A stretch of 64,000 nucleotides of DNA from Streptomyces griseomycini (GCF_014203535.1 NZ_JACHJI010000006.1:310001-374000), one strand, 5' to 3'. Shown: positions 1 through 8,302, counted from the first letter of the stretch. The notes: generated by a model from the letters alone, not told the origin. Made by a program: numbers and translations.

Positions 1-2
1 GC

Positions 3-227
3 CGGCTGACCACGGCCCTCGCCCTGGTGGAACTCAACGAGCACCGGGGGGTGTTCGGTCCCTGCCCGGCTCCGCAGGCGAACGTCCCGGCCCGGGTGCG
101 CCGGCTGCTCACCCCGCCGGACCGGCTGACGGCGGGACGGCGGCTGCGGCTGACGGCCGTGGCGTCGCTGGTGCCGGTGATGCCCGTACTGGTGGCGTTC
201 GCACCGGGATTGCGGGCACTGGGATAG
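3..227 (+). CDS. C-terminal end of M56-family (BlaR1-like) membrane metallopeptidase, partial
   Basis: Only the last 74 codons are inside the window; the reading frame is open from the left edge to a TAG at 225-227. The fragment has a short cytoplasmic basic stretch (RVRRLL, then GRRLRL) followed by one hydrophobic segment of about 20 residues ending GLRALG. That matches how Streptomyces M56 peptidases of the BlaR1/HtpX type end, after the last membrane helix. The HExxH catalytic motif would lie upstream, outside the window, so the family is inferred from the tail only. In actinomycetes these genes usually follow a BlaI/MecI-type repressor gene. Confidence 0.5.
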   Translation, partial: RLTTALALVELNEHRGVFGPCPAPQANVPARVRRLLTPPDRLTAGRRLRLTAVASLVPVMPVLVAFAPGLRALG

Positions 228-351
228 TCATCCGCCCCGGGGCGGGCCGGAACACTCCGGACGGCCCGGCGGACACGGACGACCGGCCCCGGACGGCAGG
301 ACGGGGGCGGACGACTGGCCCCGGACCCCGTCGGTCGACAAGGATCACCGC

Positions 352-1023
352 ATGCACACCCCCCACGTCGATTCCCCGCCCCGTCCCTCCGACCACCGTC
401 CCGCCACCCTGTCCGCCGGCACGCTGGCGCTGTGCTCGGCGCTGCTGCTGGCCCTGGTCGCCGTCGGATGGCGTCCGCTGCTCGATCTGGACGGCGACAT
501 CTCCCGCACCACCCACCGCTGGGCGGTCGAGGAACCCGGACTGACGCAGACGGCCCGTGTCCTGACGGACTGGGTCTGGGACCCGTGGACGATGCGGGTG
601 CTGTGCGGCGTGACCGCGGCGCTGCTGGTGTGGCGGTACGCGGCCCGGTGGACGGCGATGTGGCTGGTGGTGACGGTCGCCCTGGGGACGGCCGTGCAAC
701 AGGGGCTGAAGGCCGCTGTGGACCGCGCCCGCCCGGTCTGGCCCGATCCGGTCGACTCCGCGCACTACGCGGCCTTCCCGTCGGGCCACGCCATGACCGC
801 CACGGTCGTCTGCGGGCTCCTGCTGTGGCTGCTGCGCCGTCACGGCGTGAGCCGCCTCGTGTGGCGCACGGCGCTGGTCCTGGCGGTCCTCTCGGTGACC
901 GGCGTCGGCCTCACCCGCGTCTGGCTCGGCGTCCACTGGCCCACGGACGTCCTCGGCGGCTGGCTGCTCGGCGCACTGGTGGTGGCCGTGGCGGTGCGGA
1001 TCCACCGGCGTCGGCACCCGTGA
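352..1023 (+). CDS. PAP2-family membrane phosphatase
   Basis: A 223-residue membrane protein with about five or six hydrophobic segments. All three motifs of the type 2 phosphatidic acid phosphatase superfamily are visible: K121-x6-R128-P129, P143-S-G-H146, and R189-x5-H195-x3-D199. H146 is expected to be the proton donor, H195 the nucleophile and D199 its partner. The active site faces the outer side of the membrane in this family. The likely substrate is a lipid phosphate or pyrophosphate, for example phosphatidate or undecaprenyl pyrophosphate; the sequence cannot tell which. The ATG at 352 has an AAGGA about 10 bases upstream. It stands alone between the M56 peptidase and a TetR gene. Confidence 0.88.
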   Translation: MHTPHVDSPPRPSDHRPATLSAGTLALCSALLLALVAVGWRPLLDLDGDISRTTHRWAVEEPGLTQTARVLTDWVWDPWTMRVLCGVTAALLVWRYAARWTAMWLVVTVALGTAVQQGLKAAVDRARPVWPDPVDSAHYAAFPSGHAMTATVVCGLLLWLLRRHGVSRLVWRTALVLAVLSVTGVGLTRVWLGVHWPTDVLGGWLLGALVVAVAVRIHRRRHP

Positions 1024-1167
1024 GCCCGCACCGCGGGACCCGACGGTAGTGGCCCGGGGCTGCCGCCCGCTTCGTACCGTCCGCCTCGGACGATCCCCCG
1101 CGTCGCCCGAGGCGGACGGCAGCCCGGAGCGGACCCCGAGGGTCCGACCGGACGCGTTGAGTATAGT

Positions 1168-1180
1168 TGGCTGTCAGCCA
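1168..1180. promoter_or_regulatory. Palindromic operator candidate upstream of the TetR gene
   Basis: TGGCTGTCAGCCA is a perfect 13-bp palindrome with a single central base. It ends 19 bases before the ATG of the TetR gene and lies just upstream of its ribosome site GGAG. The surrounding bases (TTGAGTATAGT before, AGTCAAC after) are AT-rich for this genome and promoter-like. TetR genes commonly repress themselves from such a site; that is inference here. Confidence 0.5.
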
Positions 1181-1199
1181 GTCAACGCAGGAGTCAAGC

Positions 1200-1916
1200 A
1201 TGTCCCCGCGCAGCGCCCTGGTCAATGAAGAGTTGCGGAGGCGTTCGAAGGAGCGGCTTCTGCACGCGGCCGTCGAGCTGGTGAGCGAGCACGGATACGA
1301 GGCGACCACGCTCGGCGACATCGCCGACCGGGCGGGCTCCGCGCGCGGTCTGGTCTCGTACTACTTCCCGGGGAAACGCCAGCTCGTGCAGTCCGCCGTG
1401 CACCGGCTGATGCACCGCACCCTGGAGGAGGCGCTGGAGCGCGAGCCGCGCACCGAGGACGGCCGGGAGCGGATGGCGCGGGCCATCGACGCGATCCTGG
1501 GCCTGGCGCGGGACCGGCCGGTGCTGATGCGCCAGCACATGGCGGGGCTGCTGCAGGCCGAGGGTTTCCTGCAGTGCCCCGAGCAGCGGCGCCTGGCCGA
1601 ACTGTTGCGGGACACCGTCGCCCGGTACGGCTCGTGCGACGTCGACGCCGACTACCCGATGATGCGCGCCCTGCTGATGGGCGCCGTGTTCGCGGCGCTG
1701 GTCCCGGGCGTGCCGATGCCCGTTCCGGTGCTGCGCGCGGAGCTGTTCAAGCGCTACCGGCTCGACTGGGAGATGGGCGTCCCGCCGGACACCGAGGTTC
1801 CCGGCGGGACGTGCGGGACGGGCCGGACGGATCTGGCCCGGTTCTTCGCGACCGGGCCGGAGCCCGGCTTCCCGGCTCCGGCCCTCCGGCCGGAGCCGGA
1901 CGCTCAGTCGAAGTAG
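1200..1916 (+). CDS. TetR/AcrR-family transcriptional regulator
   Basis: A 238-residue protein. Residues about 9-60 form the TetR DNA-binding domain: a helix starting RSKERLLHAAVELVSE, then the HTH around TTLGDIADRAG and GLVSYYFPGKRQLV. The rest is a helical ligand-binding domain with no recognisable ligand. I chose the ATG at 1200, which has GGAG seven bases upstream, over the TTG at 1167, which would read through the palindrome at 1168-1180. The last codons overlap the 3' end of the LVIVD gene on the other strand by 13 bases. The target is unknown; the palindrome suggests autoregulation. Confidence 0.85.
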   Translation: MSPRSALVNEELRRRSKERLLHAAVELVSEHGYEATTLGDIADRAGSARGLVSYYFPGKRQLVQSAVHRLMHRTLEEALEREPRTEDGRERMARAIDAILGLARDRPVLMRQHMAGLLQAEGFLQCPEQRRLAELLRDTVARYGSCDVDADYPMMRALLMGAVFAALVPGVPMPVPVLRAELFKRYRLDWEMGVPPDTEVPGGTCGTGRTDLARFFATGPEPGFPAPALRPEPDAQSK

Positions 1917-3406
1917 TCCGGCTGCGTCTGCACGTTGAGCTCACGCAGGTGGACCCATCGGGCCGGGTCCGTGCGCCGGTCGTCGATCCTGAGGACGTCG
2001 AGGCCCTTGGCCATGTCGTTCGAGTAGATGTAGCCGTTGTAGTAGTACGCCGACCAGGAGCCGCCGGTGACGATCCGGTCGGTGGTCAGCGGTCCGCGCT
2101 CGAAGTAGGCGATCTCCTTGGGCTTCGAGGAGTCCGTGAAGTCCCAGACGGAGACGCCGCCCTGGTACCAGGCCTGGACCATCAGGTCCCTGCCCTTGAC
2201 CGGGATCAGCGAGCCGTTGTGGGCCACGCAGTTCTCGGTGTCCGCCTGGTGGCGGGGGATCTTGAAGTAGCTGCGGAAGACCAGCTCGCGCTTGTCGCCC
2301 CTGCCGACGATGTCGTAGATGCCGTCCGCGCCGCGGTTCGGACCGACCTCCGCGTTGCAGGTGGCGCCGCCGCCGCCGCCCAGCTCGTCGGTGAACACGA
2401 CCTTGTTCGCCTTCTGGTTGAAGGTCGCCGAGTGCCAGAACGCGAAGTTCACGTTGTCCTGCACCCGGTCGATCACCTTCGGGCGCTCCGGGTCCTTGAT
2501 GGAGAACAGGATGCCGTCGCCCATGCAGGCGCCGGCGGCCAGGTCCTCGGACGGCAGCACGGTGATGTCGTGGCAGCCGGTGGTCTTGGAGACGCCCGGG
2601 TTGGTGGGCGCGCCCGGGTTGCCGCCGCCGTCCGGGCCCTCACCGGGGAACAGCACCGGGAAGCCGACCACCGCCGCCTTGTGCGGGGCCTTGCGCGGCA
2701 CCTTGATGACCGAGATGCCGTCGTGCGGCGGCTGGCAGTCGGGGTAGGCCGCGTTCGGCGAGTACGAGGAGACGTAGACGTAGACGTTCCTCCGCTCGGG
2801 CACCAGTGTGTGGGTGTGCGAGCCGCAGGCGGTCTCGACGGCGGCGACGTACCGCGGGTTCCTCTTGTCGCTGATGTCGAAGACCTTCATGCCCTCCCAC
2901 GAGGACTTCTCGGTCGCGGGCTGGGTGGTGCTGTTGCAACTGCTGTCGCTGCGCGAGGAGTCGGTGGACAGGAACAGCAGGTCACCGGAGACGGAGATGT
3001 CGTTCTGCGAGCCGGGGCACAGGACCTGGGCCACCGTCTTCGGCGACCGCGGGTTGCTGATGTCGAAGATGCGGAAGCCGTCGTAGTTGCCGGCGAACGC
3101 GTAGCGCCCCTGGAACGCCAGGTCCGAGTTGGTGCCGGGCAGCGCGTCCTTGGGGATGTTGGCCACGTGCCGGATGTTGCCGGAGTGGACGATCGCGTCC
3201 TGACCGGGGATCTCGCCGCTCTCGATGGCCTCGCGCGCCTCGGCCCGGTCGCTCGGCGAGAGCTCCTTCTGGGCGGCCGGTGCGTCCCCGGGGTCGGGGA
3301 TCGCCGCGGCCGGGGCGGCGGTGAGGAGCGCGGCCAGCAGCCCACCGGCAGCGGCGGCAACTCCCAGGCGTCTGCGCCGGGTTCGGGGAACACTCAACAG
3401 GATCAC
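1904..3406 (-). CDS. Secreted LVIVD-repeat protein
   Basis: A 500-residue protein with a basic N-terminus (RTRRRR), a hydrophobic stretch and an alanine-rich cleavage region ending AAA near residue 35, so it is exported, possibly by Tat. The mature part holds repeated propeller-like blades of the LVIVD type: GRYAFAGNYDGFRIFDIS, EGMKVFDISDKRNPRYV and YQGGVSVWDFTD. These resemble extracellular beta-propellers without a known reaction. Paired cysteines (for example CNSTT and CGSHTHT) suggest disulfides outside the cell. The GTG start has GGGAGG seven bases upstream. It is transcribed divergently from the DUF305 lipoprotein gene across a 190-bp gap, a pairing that suggests a shared job at the cell surface. 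Confidence 0.8.
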   Translation of the reverse strand: MILLSVPRTRRRRLGVAAAAGGLLAALLTAAPAAAIPDPGDAPAAQKELSPSDRAEAREAIESGEIPGQDAIVHSGNIRHVANIPKDALPGTNSDLAFQGRYAFAGNYDGFRIFDISNPRSPKTVAQVLCPGSQNDISVSGDLLFLSTDSSRSDSSCNSTTQPATEKSSWEGMKVFDISDKRNPRYVAAVETACGSHTHTLVPERRNVYVYVSSYSPNAAYPDCQPPHDGISVIKVPRKAPHKAAVVGFPVLFPGEGPDGGGNPGAPTNPGVSKTTGCHDITVLPSEDLAAGACMGDGILFSIKDPERPKVIDRVQDNVNFAFWHSATFNQKANKVVFTDELGGGGGATCNAEVGPNRGADGIYDIVGRGDKRELVFRSYFKIPRHQADTENCVAHNGSLIPVKGRDLMVQAWYQGGVSVWDFTDSSKPKEIAYFERGPLTTDRIVTGGSWSAYYYNGYIYSNDMAKGLDVLRIDDRRTDPARWVHLRELNVQTQPDYFD

Positions 3407-3596
3407 TGTTTTCCTCCCTGGTTCCGTTCGCTTCGGAACGGGTTACGCACCGGCAGTATGTCTTCGCCATGCACATACCAACAGAGGGCAACACACTCGC
3501 AATGAAGTTTTCTGATCACTGACGCGCGGAAGCGTGCTAGGACGGTCGTCAGCACTCACGAGGTGTTCTGCAATCCGCCTGCCACAGGAGGTCCTT

Positions 3597-4265
3597 GTGC
3601 TCTACCGCCGTGTGCCACGCGTGTCCGCCGTCGCGGCCGGGCTGACCGCCCTGGCCGTACTGGGGCTCGCGGGCTGCGATTCCGACACGGACGGCGCCGG
3701 GGCGGCCGCGACGAGCGGGCCGTCGGTCATCGCGCCGGGCGAGCCCGGGGAGGCGAACCGGACCCTGTCGGCCGAGGAGGCCGCGCAGCAGCGCGCGGAG
3801 GACGACTCCCCCAACTCGGCCGACGTGTCCTACGTGCGGATGATGATCGAGCACCACGCGCAGGCCCTGGAGATGACCGAGCTGGTCCCCGACCGCGCCG
3901 AGTCGTCGAAGATCGTCAAGTTGGCCGAGCGCATCGCCGCCGCACAGCAGCCGGAGATCACGGCGATGGAGGGCTGGCTGAAGACCCACGGCAAGGCGGC
4001 GCGGGACGACGGGCAGGGACACGGCCACGACCACGCGACGATGCCCGGAATGGCGACGCAGGCCCAGCTGAAGAAGCTGCGCGCGGCCGACGGCAAGGCC
4101 TTCGACCAGCTCTTCCTCACGCTGATGATCACCCATCACGAAGGGGCGATCACCATGGCCACCGACGTGAAGGGGCAGGGCAACAACATCCAGGTCGAGG
4201 AGATGGCCGACGACGTCGTCGCCCAGCAGACGAGCGAGATCACACGGATGCGCGACCTGCTGTGA
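3597..4265 (+). CDS. DUF305 lipoprotein
   Basis: A 222-residue protein. The N-terminus is a lipoprotein signal with lipobox LAGC and lipidated Cys27. Two halves each carry a DUF305 helix pair with doublet histidines: MMIEHHAQALEM (H86, H87) and MITHHEGAITMA (H180, H181). A His-rich linker (GHGHDHATMPGM) lies between. DUF305 proteins are ferritin-like helical bundles often linked to copper or other metals; metal binding here is inferred from the His and Met residues. I chose the GTG at 3597 because AGGAGG lies five bases upstream; a longer reading from 3534 would bury this site and the signal peptide. It is divergent from the LVIVD protein. Confidence 0.85.
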   Translation: MLYRRVPRVSAVAAGLTALAVLGLAGCDSDTDGAGAAATSGPSVIAPGEPGEANRTLSAEEAAQQRAEDDSPNSADVSYVRMMIEHHAQALEMTELVPDRAESSKIVKLAERIAAAQQPEITAMEGWLKTHGKAARDDGQGHGHDHATMPGMATQAQLKKLRAADGKAFDQLFLTLMITHHEGAITMATDVKGQGNNIQVEEMADDVVAQQTSEITRMRDLL

Positions 4266-4424
4266 GGTGCGCCGTCCCGCCGGCGGGGGCCGCGCCGCGG
4301 GGCGGGGCCCCGTCGGCCGGGCGGGGCTCATCGGCCGGGCGGGGCCGGGCGGCGGCACCCGCCGGGCCCGCCCGCGGCAGGGCCCGGCGCCGGGTGTCCG
4401 GGCGGTCAGCTCGTCGCCCACCGC

Positions 4425-4946
4425 TCACCGCCGGGCGTGGCGCGGGGCCAGCAGGCCCGCGTCGCGCGCCCGGCCGATCAGCCGGAGCGCCCCGCGCCGG
4501 CTGTGTCCGGTCGCACTCATCACGGCGAGGACCGGATCGGCGCCCCGTTCCTGGGCCGCCCGGTACTCCCAGGCCACCAGGTGCCGGCCCGCCGGCCCCG
4601 GTGGGGCGGCGGATCGGCCCCGGTGCGTCCCCGGGCCGGCGTCGTCCCCGCCGGCCGGTTCGGCCTCGGCGCCGCACGCCCGCGCCAGCGGCTCCTCGAT
4701 CCAGTCGGCGAACACCGCCAGGTCCTCCAGGGCCAGCGCGGGCCGGGCCCGTACGTCCTCGACGCACACGCACCCCTCGGACACCGTCGCGAGCGCGTCG
4801 ACCCGGGCCCCGTCGCCGAAGGCCAGCCGCACATGGAGCCACCGCGTCGCACGGTCCCCCTCCCGTACCTCCCACGCGGGCCACACCGACACCGCGCCCT
4901 CAGCCGGAGAGCGATCGGAAAGCTGAAGAAAAGACTCCTCGATCAC
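4425..4946 (-). CDS. DUF6214-family protein
   Basis: A 173-residue soluble protein that I recognise as the Streptomyces DUF6214 family: a beta-rich N-terminal half (WEVREGDRATRWLHVRLAF, DALATVSEGCVCVEDVRARP), a variable proline/glycine linker (residues about 95-125), and a helical C-terminal half (EYRAAQERGADPVLAVM, then GHSRRGALRLIGRARDAGLL) that resembles a small helix-turn-helix. No enzymatic motif is visible and the function is unknown. The GTG start at 4946 is the first in frame. The end is LAPRHARR, typical of the family. A CGCACG/CGTGCG inverted repeat (4946-4966) overlaps the start codon. The gene is divergent from the ferredoxin reductase. Confidence 0.7.
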   Translation of the reverse strand: MIEESFLQLSDRSPAEGAVSVWPAWEVREGDRATRWLHVRLAFGDGARVDALATVSEGCVCVEDVRARPALALEDLAVFADWIEEPLARACGAEAEPAGGDDAGPGTHRGRSAAPPGPAGRHLVAWEYRAAQERGADPVLAVMSATGHSRRGALRLIGRARDAGLLAPRHARR

Positions 4947-5092
4947 GCACGAAACGTAACCGTGCGATCACTTCCCCTTCGGCGGAACACGCACCCCACA
5001 CGGCGTACGGCACCCTGTCAGCGGAGCGCCGACGGTGCGATGCTGGAGGCGTCAGCGGTCCCCCGTCGGTCTCCCGGGTGAGGAGTTCGGCC

Positions 5093-6478
5093 GTGCTGCG
5101 TGTCGCCGTCATCGGTTCCGGGCCGAGCGGGTGCTACACCGCCCAGAGCCTCGTCCAGCAGGACCCCCAGGTGCGTGTCGACGTCCTGGACCGGCTGCCC
5201 TGCCCCTACGGCCTGGTCCGCTACGGCGTGGCACCGGACCACGAGAAGATCAAGTCCCTGCAGAACAGCCTCCGCACGGTCCTGGAGCACGAGCGGGTGC
5301 GCTTCCTCGGCGGGGTGCCGGTCGGCGCGGGCGGGGTACCGGTCGCCCGGCTGCGGGAGCTGTACCACGCGGTGGTGTACTGCGTGGGCGCCGCCGCGGA
5401 CCGGCGGCTGGGGATCCCCGGAGAGGACCTGCCGGGCAGCTGGTCGGCGACCGAGTTCGTGTCCTGGTACAGCGCGCATCCGGACGCCCCCGGGTTCCCG
5501 GCCCCTCGCCACGGGCGGGGCGGGGCCCCCACCGACGGCGGTTTCCTGCACGGCGTCCGGTCCGCCGTGGTCATCGGCGTGGGGAACGTCGCCGTGGACG
5601 TCACGCGCATGCTGGCCCGGGGCGTGACGGAGCTGAGCCCGACCGACATGCCGCACGCCGCCCTGACCGCACTCGCCGCGAGCGAGGTGACGGACATCCA
5701 CATGGTGGGCCGGCGCGGCCCGTCCCAGGCCCGTTTCACCACCAAGGAGCTGCGCGAGCTGGGCACGTTGCCGGACACCGGAATCGTCGCCGATCCGGCG
5801 GAGCTGGCGCTGGACCCGGCGTATCCGGACCCCTCCGCGCTGCCCGCCCCGCAGCGCCGCAACATCGAGGTGCTGCGCGGCTGGGCCGGGGCGCCGGCGG
5901 CGGACGCCCGCCGCCTGATCCGGCTGCGTTTCTTCCTCCGCCCGGTCGAACTGATCGCCCGGGCGGGCCGGGTGGGCGCGGTCCGCTTCGAGCGGACGGT
6001 GCCGGACGGGCGCGGAGGCGTGGCGGGCACGGGACGGTTCGAGGACGTGGAGGCCCAGCTGGTGCTGCGTTCGGTGGGCTACCGGGGAGTACCGCTGGAG
6101 GGGCTGCCGTTCGACGCCGCCGACGGCACGGTGCCGCACCTCGCCGGGCGCGTGCTGCGCGAGGGCGCCGTCGCGCCGGGCGAGTACGTGGCGGGCTGGA
6201 TCAAGCGCGGCCCGACGGGGGTCATCGGCACCAACCGGCCGTGCGCGAAGGAGACGGTGGCGTCCCTGCTGGAGGACGCCCCCGCCCTCGTGGCCCGCGA
6301 CCTGGCCGGCGATCCGCCGGCGGCACTGCGGGCCGAGGGGATCGAGCCGGTCGAGTGGGCGGGATGGCGGGCGATCGAACGGGCCGAGGCGGAGCTGGGC
6401 GCCTCGCTCGGACGGAGCGTGGTCAAGCTGCCCGACTGGGAGTCGCTGCTGGCGGCGGCGCGGAGCGCCGGTGCGTGA
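5093..6478 (+). CDS. Ferredoxin/adrenodoxin-type NADP+ reductase (FprA-like)
   Basis: A 461-residue flavoprotein matching the adrenodoxin reductase/FprA family in length and motif order. The FAD-binding GSGPSG is at residues 8-13, followed by LDRLPCPYGLVRYGVAPDH. The NADP-binding motif GVGNVAVDVTRML is near residue 162, followed by VGRRGPSQARFTTKEL. The C-terminal FAD contact WIKRGPTGVIGTN is near residue 370. It should move electrons from NADPH to a ferredoxin, typically to feed cytochrome P450s, but neither partner lies nearby. Start choice: GTG at 5093 with GGAG seven bases upstream and the FAD motif immediately after. It ends 21 bases from the convergent ArsR gene. Confidence 0.92.
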   Translation: MLRVAVIGSGPSGCYTAQSLVQQDPQVRVDVLDRLPCPYGLVRYGVAPDHEKIKSLQNSLRTVLEHERVRFLGGVPVGAGGVPVARLRELYHAVVYCVGAAADRRLGIPGEDLPGSWSATEFVSWYSAHPDAPGFPAPRHGRGGAPTDGGFLHGVRSAVVIGVGNVAVDVTRMLARGVTELSPTDMPHAALTALAASEVTDIHMVGRRGPSQARFTTKELRELGTLPDTGIVADPAELALDPAYPDPSALPAPQRRNIEVLRGWAGAPAADARRLIRLRFFLRPVELIARAGRVGAVRFERTVPDGRGGVAGTGRFEDVEAQLVLRSVGYRGVPLEGLPFDAADGTVPHLAGRVLREGAVAPGEYVAGWIKRGPTGVIGTNRPCAKETVASLLEDAPALVARDLAGDPPAALRAEGIEPVEWAGWRAIERAEAELGASLGRSVVKLPDWESLLAAARSAGA

Positions 6479-6499
6479 GGCCCGTGCCCCGCGGCCGGG

Positions 6500-6859
6500 T
6501 CAGCCCTCGCCGTGGCGCACGGCCTGGTGGGCGGCGGCGGCGAGCAGGCAGTCGAGCAGCCCCGGGAAGAGTTCCTCCAGGTCGTCCCGGCGCAGGCCGT
6601 TCATCTTGGCGGTGCCCTCGTAGACCTGCCGGATCACGCCGCTCTCGCGCAGCACCCGGAAGTGGTGCGTGGTGGTGGACTTGGTGACCGGCAGGTCGAA
6701 GTGCGAGCAGGACAGCGCGACGCCCTCGGCGGCGAGCTCACGGACGATCCGCAGCCGCACGGGGTCGGAGAGGGCGTGCAGCACGCCCTCCAGCCGGATC
6801 TCCCCGCACGCCGGGTGCGGCAGATCGCGGCTGCTGGGGGCGGGGGCGGCGGTCGTCAC
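6500..6859 (-). CDS. ArsR-type winged-helix repressor
   Basis: A 119-residue regulator. The winged helix covers residues about 20-95: GVLHALSDPVRLRIVREL, a recognition region VTKSTTTHHFRVLRESGVI, and a wing QVYEGTAKMNGLRRDDL. One Cys is present (SCSHFD), so a classic metal-thiol sensor is unlikely. I chose the GTG at 6859, which has GGAG five bases upstream; longer readings would run through the operator DNA. It is divergent from the old-yellow-enzyme gene, and two identical-geometry inverted repeats lie between them. It most likely represses both itself and that gene, with an electrophile or flavin-related signal as inducer (inference). Confidence 0.85.
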   Translation of the reverse strand: MTTAAPAPSSRDLPHPACGEIRLEGVLHALSDPVRLRIVRELAAEGVALSCSHFDLPVTKSTTTHHFRVLRESGVIRQVYEGTAKMNGLRRDDLEELFPGLLDCLLAAAAHQAVRHGEG

Positions 6860-6893
6860 GGCGGCTCCACATTCGGTCCGGGAGCCCTCATTG

Positions 6894-6943
6894 TACGAGA
6901 ACCCTCGTAGTTTGACATCTCCCGTACTACGATGGCTATCGTA
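6894..6943. promoter_or_regulatory. Double operator and promoter between ArsR and OYE genes
   Basis: Two perfect 6-4-6 inverted repeats share the core TACGA: TACGAGAACCCTCGTA (6894-6909) and TACGATGGCTATCGTA (6928-6943), centres 34 bp apart. Between them is a consensus -35, TTGACA (6912-6917). The second repeat covers the likely -10 region (CTATCG/TATCGT, 6936-6942) of the rightward promoter. This is the expected layout for repression by the divergent ArsR protein. Confidence 0.75.
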
Positions 6944-6983
6944 CGAGCCGCACCCCTCCGCCCCCTGACGAACGGAGTCCACC

Positions 6984-8063
6984 GTGAGCGCGCTGTTCGA
7001 GCCGTACACCCTGCGCGACGTGACGATCCCCAACCGGGTGTGGATGTCCCCGATGTGCCAGTACTCGGCCGCGCCCGAAGGGCCCGGGGCCGGCGCGCCC
7101 GGCGACTGGCACTTCGCGCACTACGCGGCCCGCGCGGCCGGCGGCACGGGCCTGATCGTCGTCGAGGCCACCGCCGTGTCGCCGGAGGGCCGCATCTCCC
7201 CGTACGACCTCGGCCTCTGGAACGACACCCAGGCCGAGGCGTTCCGCCGGATCACCTCCTTCCTGGTCTCGCAGGGCACGGTTCCCGCCGTCCAGCTCGC
7301 CCACGCCGGCCGCAAGGCGTCGACCGACCGCCCCTGGAAGGGCGGCGCCCCGGTGGGGCGGGACGCGCACGGCTGGCAGCCGGTGGCCCCGAGCCCGCTC
7401 GCCTTCGACGAACGGCACCCGGTGCCGGACGAACTGACCGTCGAGCAGATTCACGACGTCGTCGGCCAGTTCCGCTCCGCGGCCCGCCGGGCGCTCGCCG
7501 CCGGGTTCGAGATCGCCGAGATCCACGGCGCCCACGGTTACCTGATCAACGAGTTCCTCTCCCCGCACACCAACCACCGCACCGACGCCTACGGCGGCTC
7601 GTACGAGAACCGGACGCGCTTCGCGCTCGAGGTCGTCGACGCCGTGCGCGAGGAGTGGCCGGACGACAAGCCGCTGTTCTTCCGCGTCTCGGCCACGGAC
7701 TGGCTGGAGGAGTCCGGCTGGACCCCGGACGACACCGTCCGCCTCGCCGGTGAACTGCACGCCCACGGCATCGACCTGCTCGACGTCTCCACCGGGGGCA
7801 ACGTCCCCGGCGTCCGCATCCCGACCGGGCCCGGCTACCAGGTCCCCTTCGCCGCGCGGGTGCGCGGCGAGACGCCGATGCCGGTCGCCGCCGTCGGGCT
7901 GATCACCGACGCCGAGCAGGCCGAGAAGATCCTGGCCAACGGCGAGGCGGACGCGGTGCTCCTCGGGCGCGAGCTGCTCCGCAACCCCTCGTGGGCCCGG
8001 CACGCGGCCCGCGAGCTGGGCGGCGAGGTCCACGTGCCGGACCAGTACCACCGCTCGGTCTGA
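6984..8063 (+). CDS. Old yellow enzyme family NADH:flavin oxidoreductase (YqjM-like)
   Basis: A 359-residue FMN-dependent ene-reductase of the YqjM (thermophilic-like) class. Visible features are Cys25 in MSPMCQYSA (the redox-tuning cysteine of this class), the substrate-binding pair H181-x-x-H184 in IHGAHGYL, the LINEFLSPHTNHRTDAYGGS barrel segment, and ADAVLLGRELLRNP near the C-terminus for FMN phosphate. It reduces activated C=C bonds with NAD(P)H; the physiological substrate is unknown. The GTG start at 6984 has GGAG seven bases upstream. It is controlled by the double-operator region 6894-6943, so expression is probably induced by a reactive compound (inference). A strong hairpin terminator follows. 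Confidence 0.92.
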   Translation: MSALFEPYTLRDVTIPNRVWMSPMCQYSAAPEGPGAGAPGDWHFAHYAARAAGGTGLIVVEATAVSPEGRISPYDLGLWNDTQAEAFRRITSFLVSQGTVPAVQLAHAGRKASTDRPWKGGAPVGRDAHGWQPVAPSPLAFDERHPVPDELTVEQIHDVVGQFRSAARRALAAGFEIAEIHGAHGYLINEFLSPHTNHRTDAYGGSYENRTRFALEVVDAVREEWPDDKPLFFRVSATDWLEESGWTPDDTVRLAGELHAHGIDLLDVSTGGNVPGVRIPTGPGYQVPFAARVRGETPMPVAAVGLITDAEQAEKILANGEADAVLLGRELLRNPSWARHAARELGGEVHVPDQYHRSV

Positions 8064-8082
8064 CCGCGTCCGCCGAGTACCG

Positions 8083-8125
8083 CGCCGGCGGCCCGGGGTG
8101 CCTGTCGCACCCCGGGCCGCCGGCG
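8083..8125 (+). terminator. Rho-independent-like terminator after OYE gene
   Basis: A perfect 19-bp GC-rich inverted repeat (8083-8101 and 8107-8125) with a five-base loop CTGTC begins 20 bases after the OYE stop codon. A run of T is not present beyond TCTT, which is usual for Streptomyces terminators. Confidence 0.8.
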
Positions 8126-8162
8126 TCTTGCCGTCCCCGGCGAACGCGATCTGCGCGAGACG

Positions 8163-8191
8163 TTGACTAGAAAGCGCTTACCCTCTACGTT
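8163..8191 (+). promoter_or_regulatory. Pectate lyase promoter with embedded palindromic operator
   Basis: TTGACT (8163-8168) and TACGTT (8186-8191) are separated by exactly 17 bases. The spacer begins with AGAAAGCGCTTACC (8169-8182), a near-perfect palindrome centred on GCGC with arms AAGCGCTT, the shape of LacI/GntR-type sugar-repressor operators in actinomycetes. A repressor bound here would block RNA polymerase directly. No candidate repressor of the LacI family is in the window. Confidence 0.6.
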
Positions 8192-8302
8192 CCGTTCAAC
8201 AGCATGACCCGACCACCGCACGTGACCGGGACTGCTGCGCACAACCAAGAACGTCGTTCACGTACATGGTTCACACCCCCACACCACGACAGAGGGAACG
8301 AC

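Noticed and set aside
4313..4345. 15-bp direct repeat TCGGCCGGGCGGGGC after the DUF305 gene
   Set aside because: Two copies only, in extreme GC-rich sequence without symmetry or context suggesting a site.
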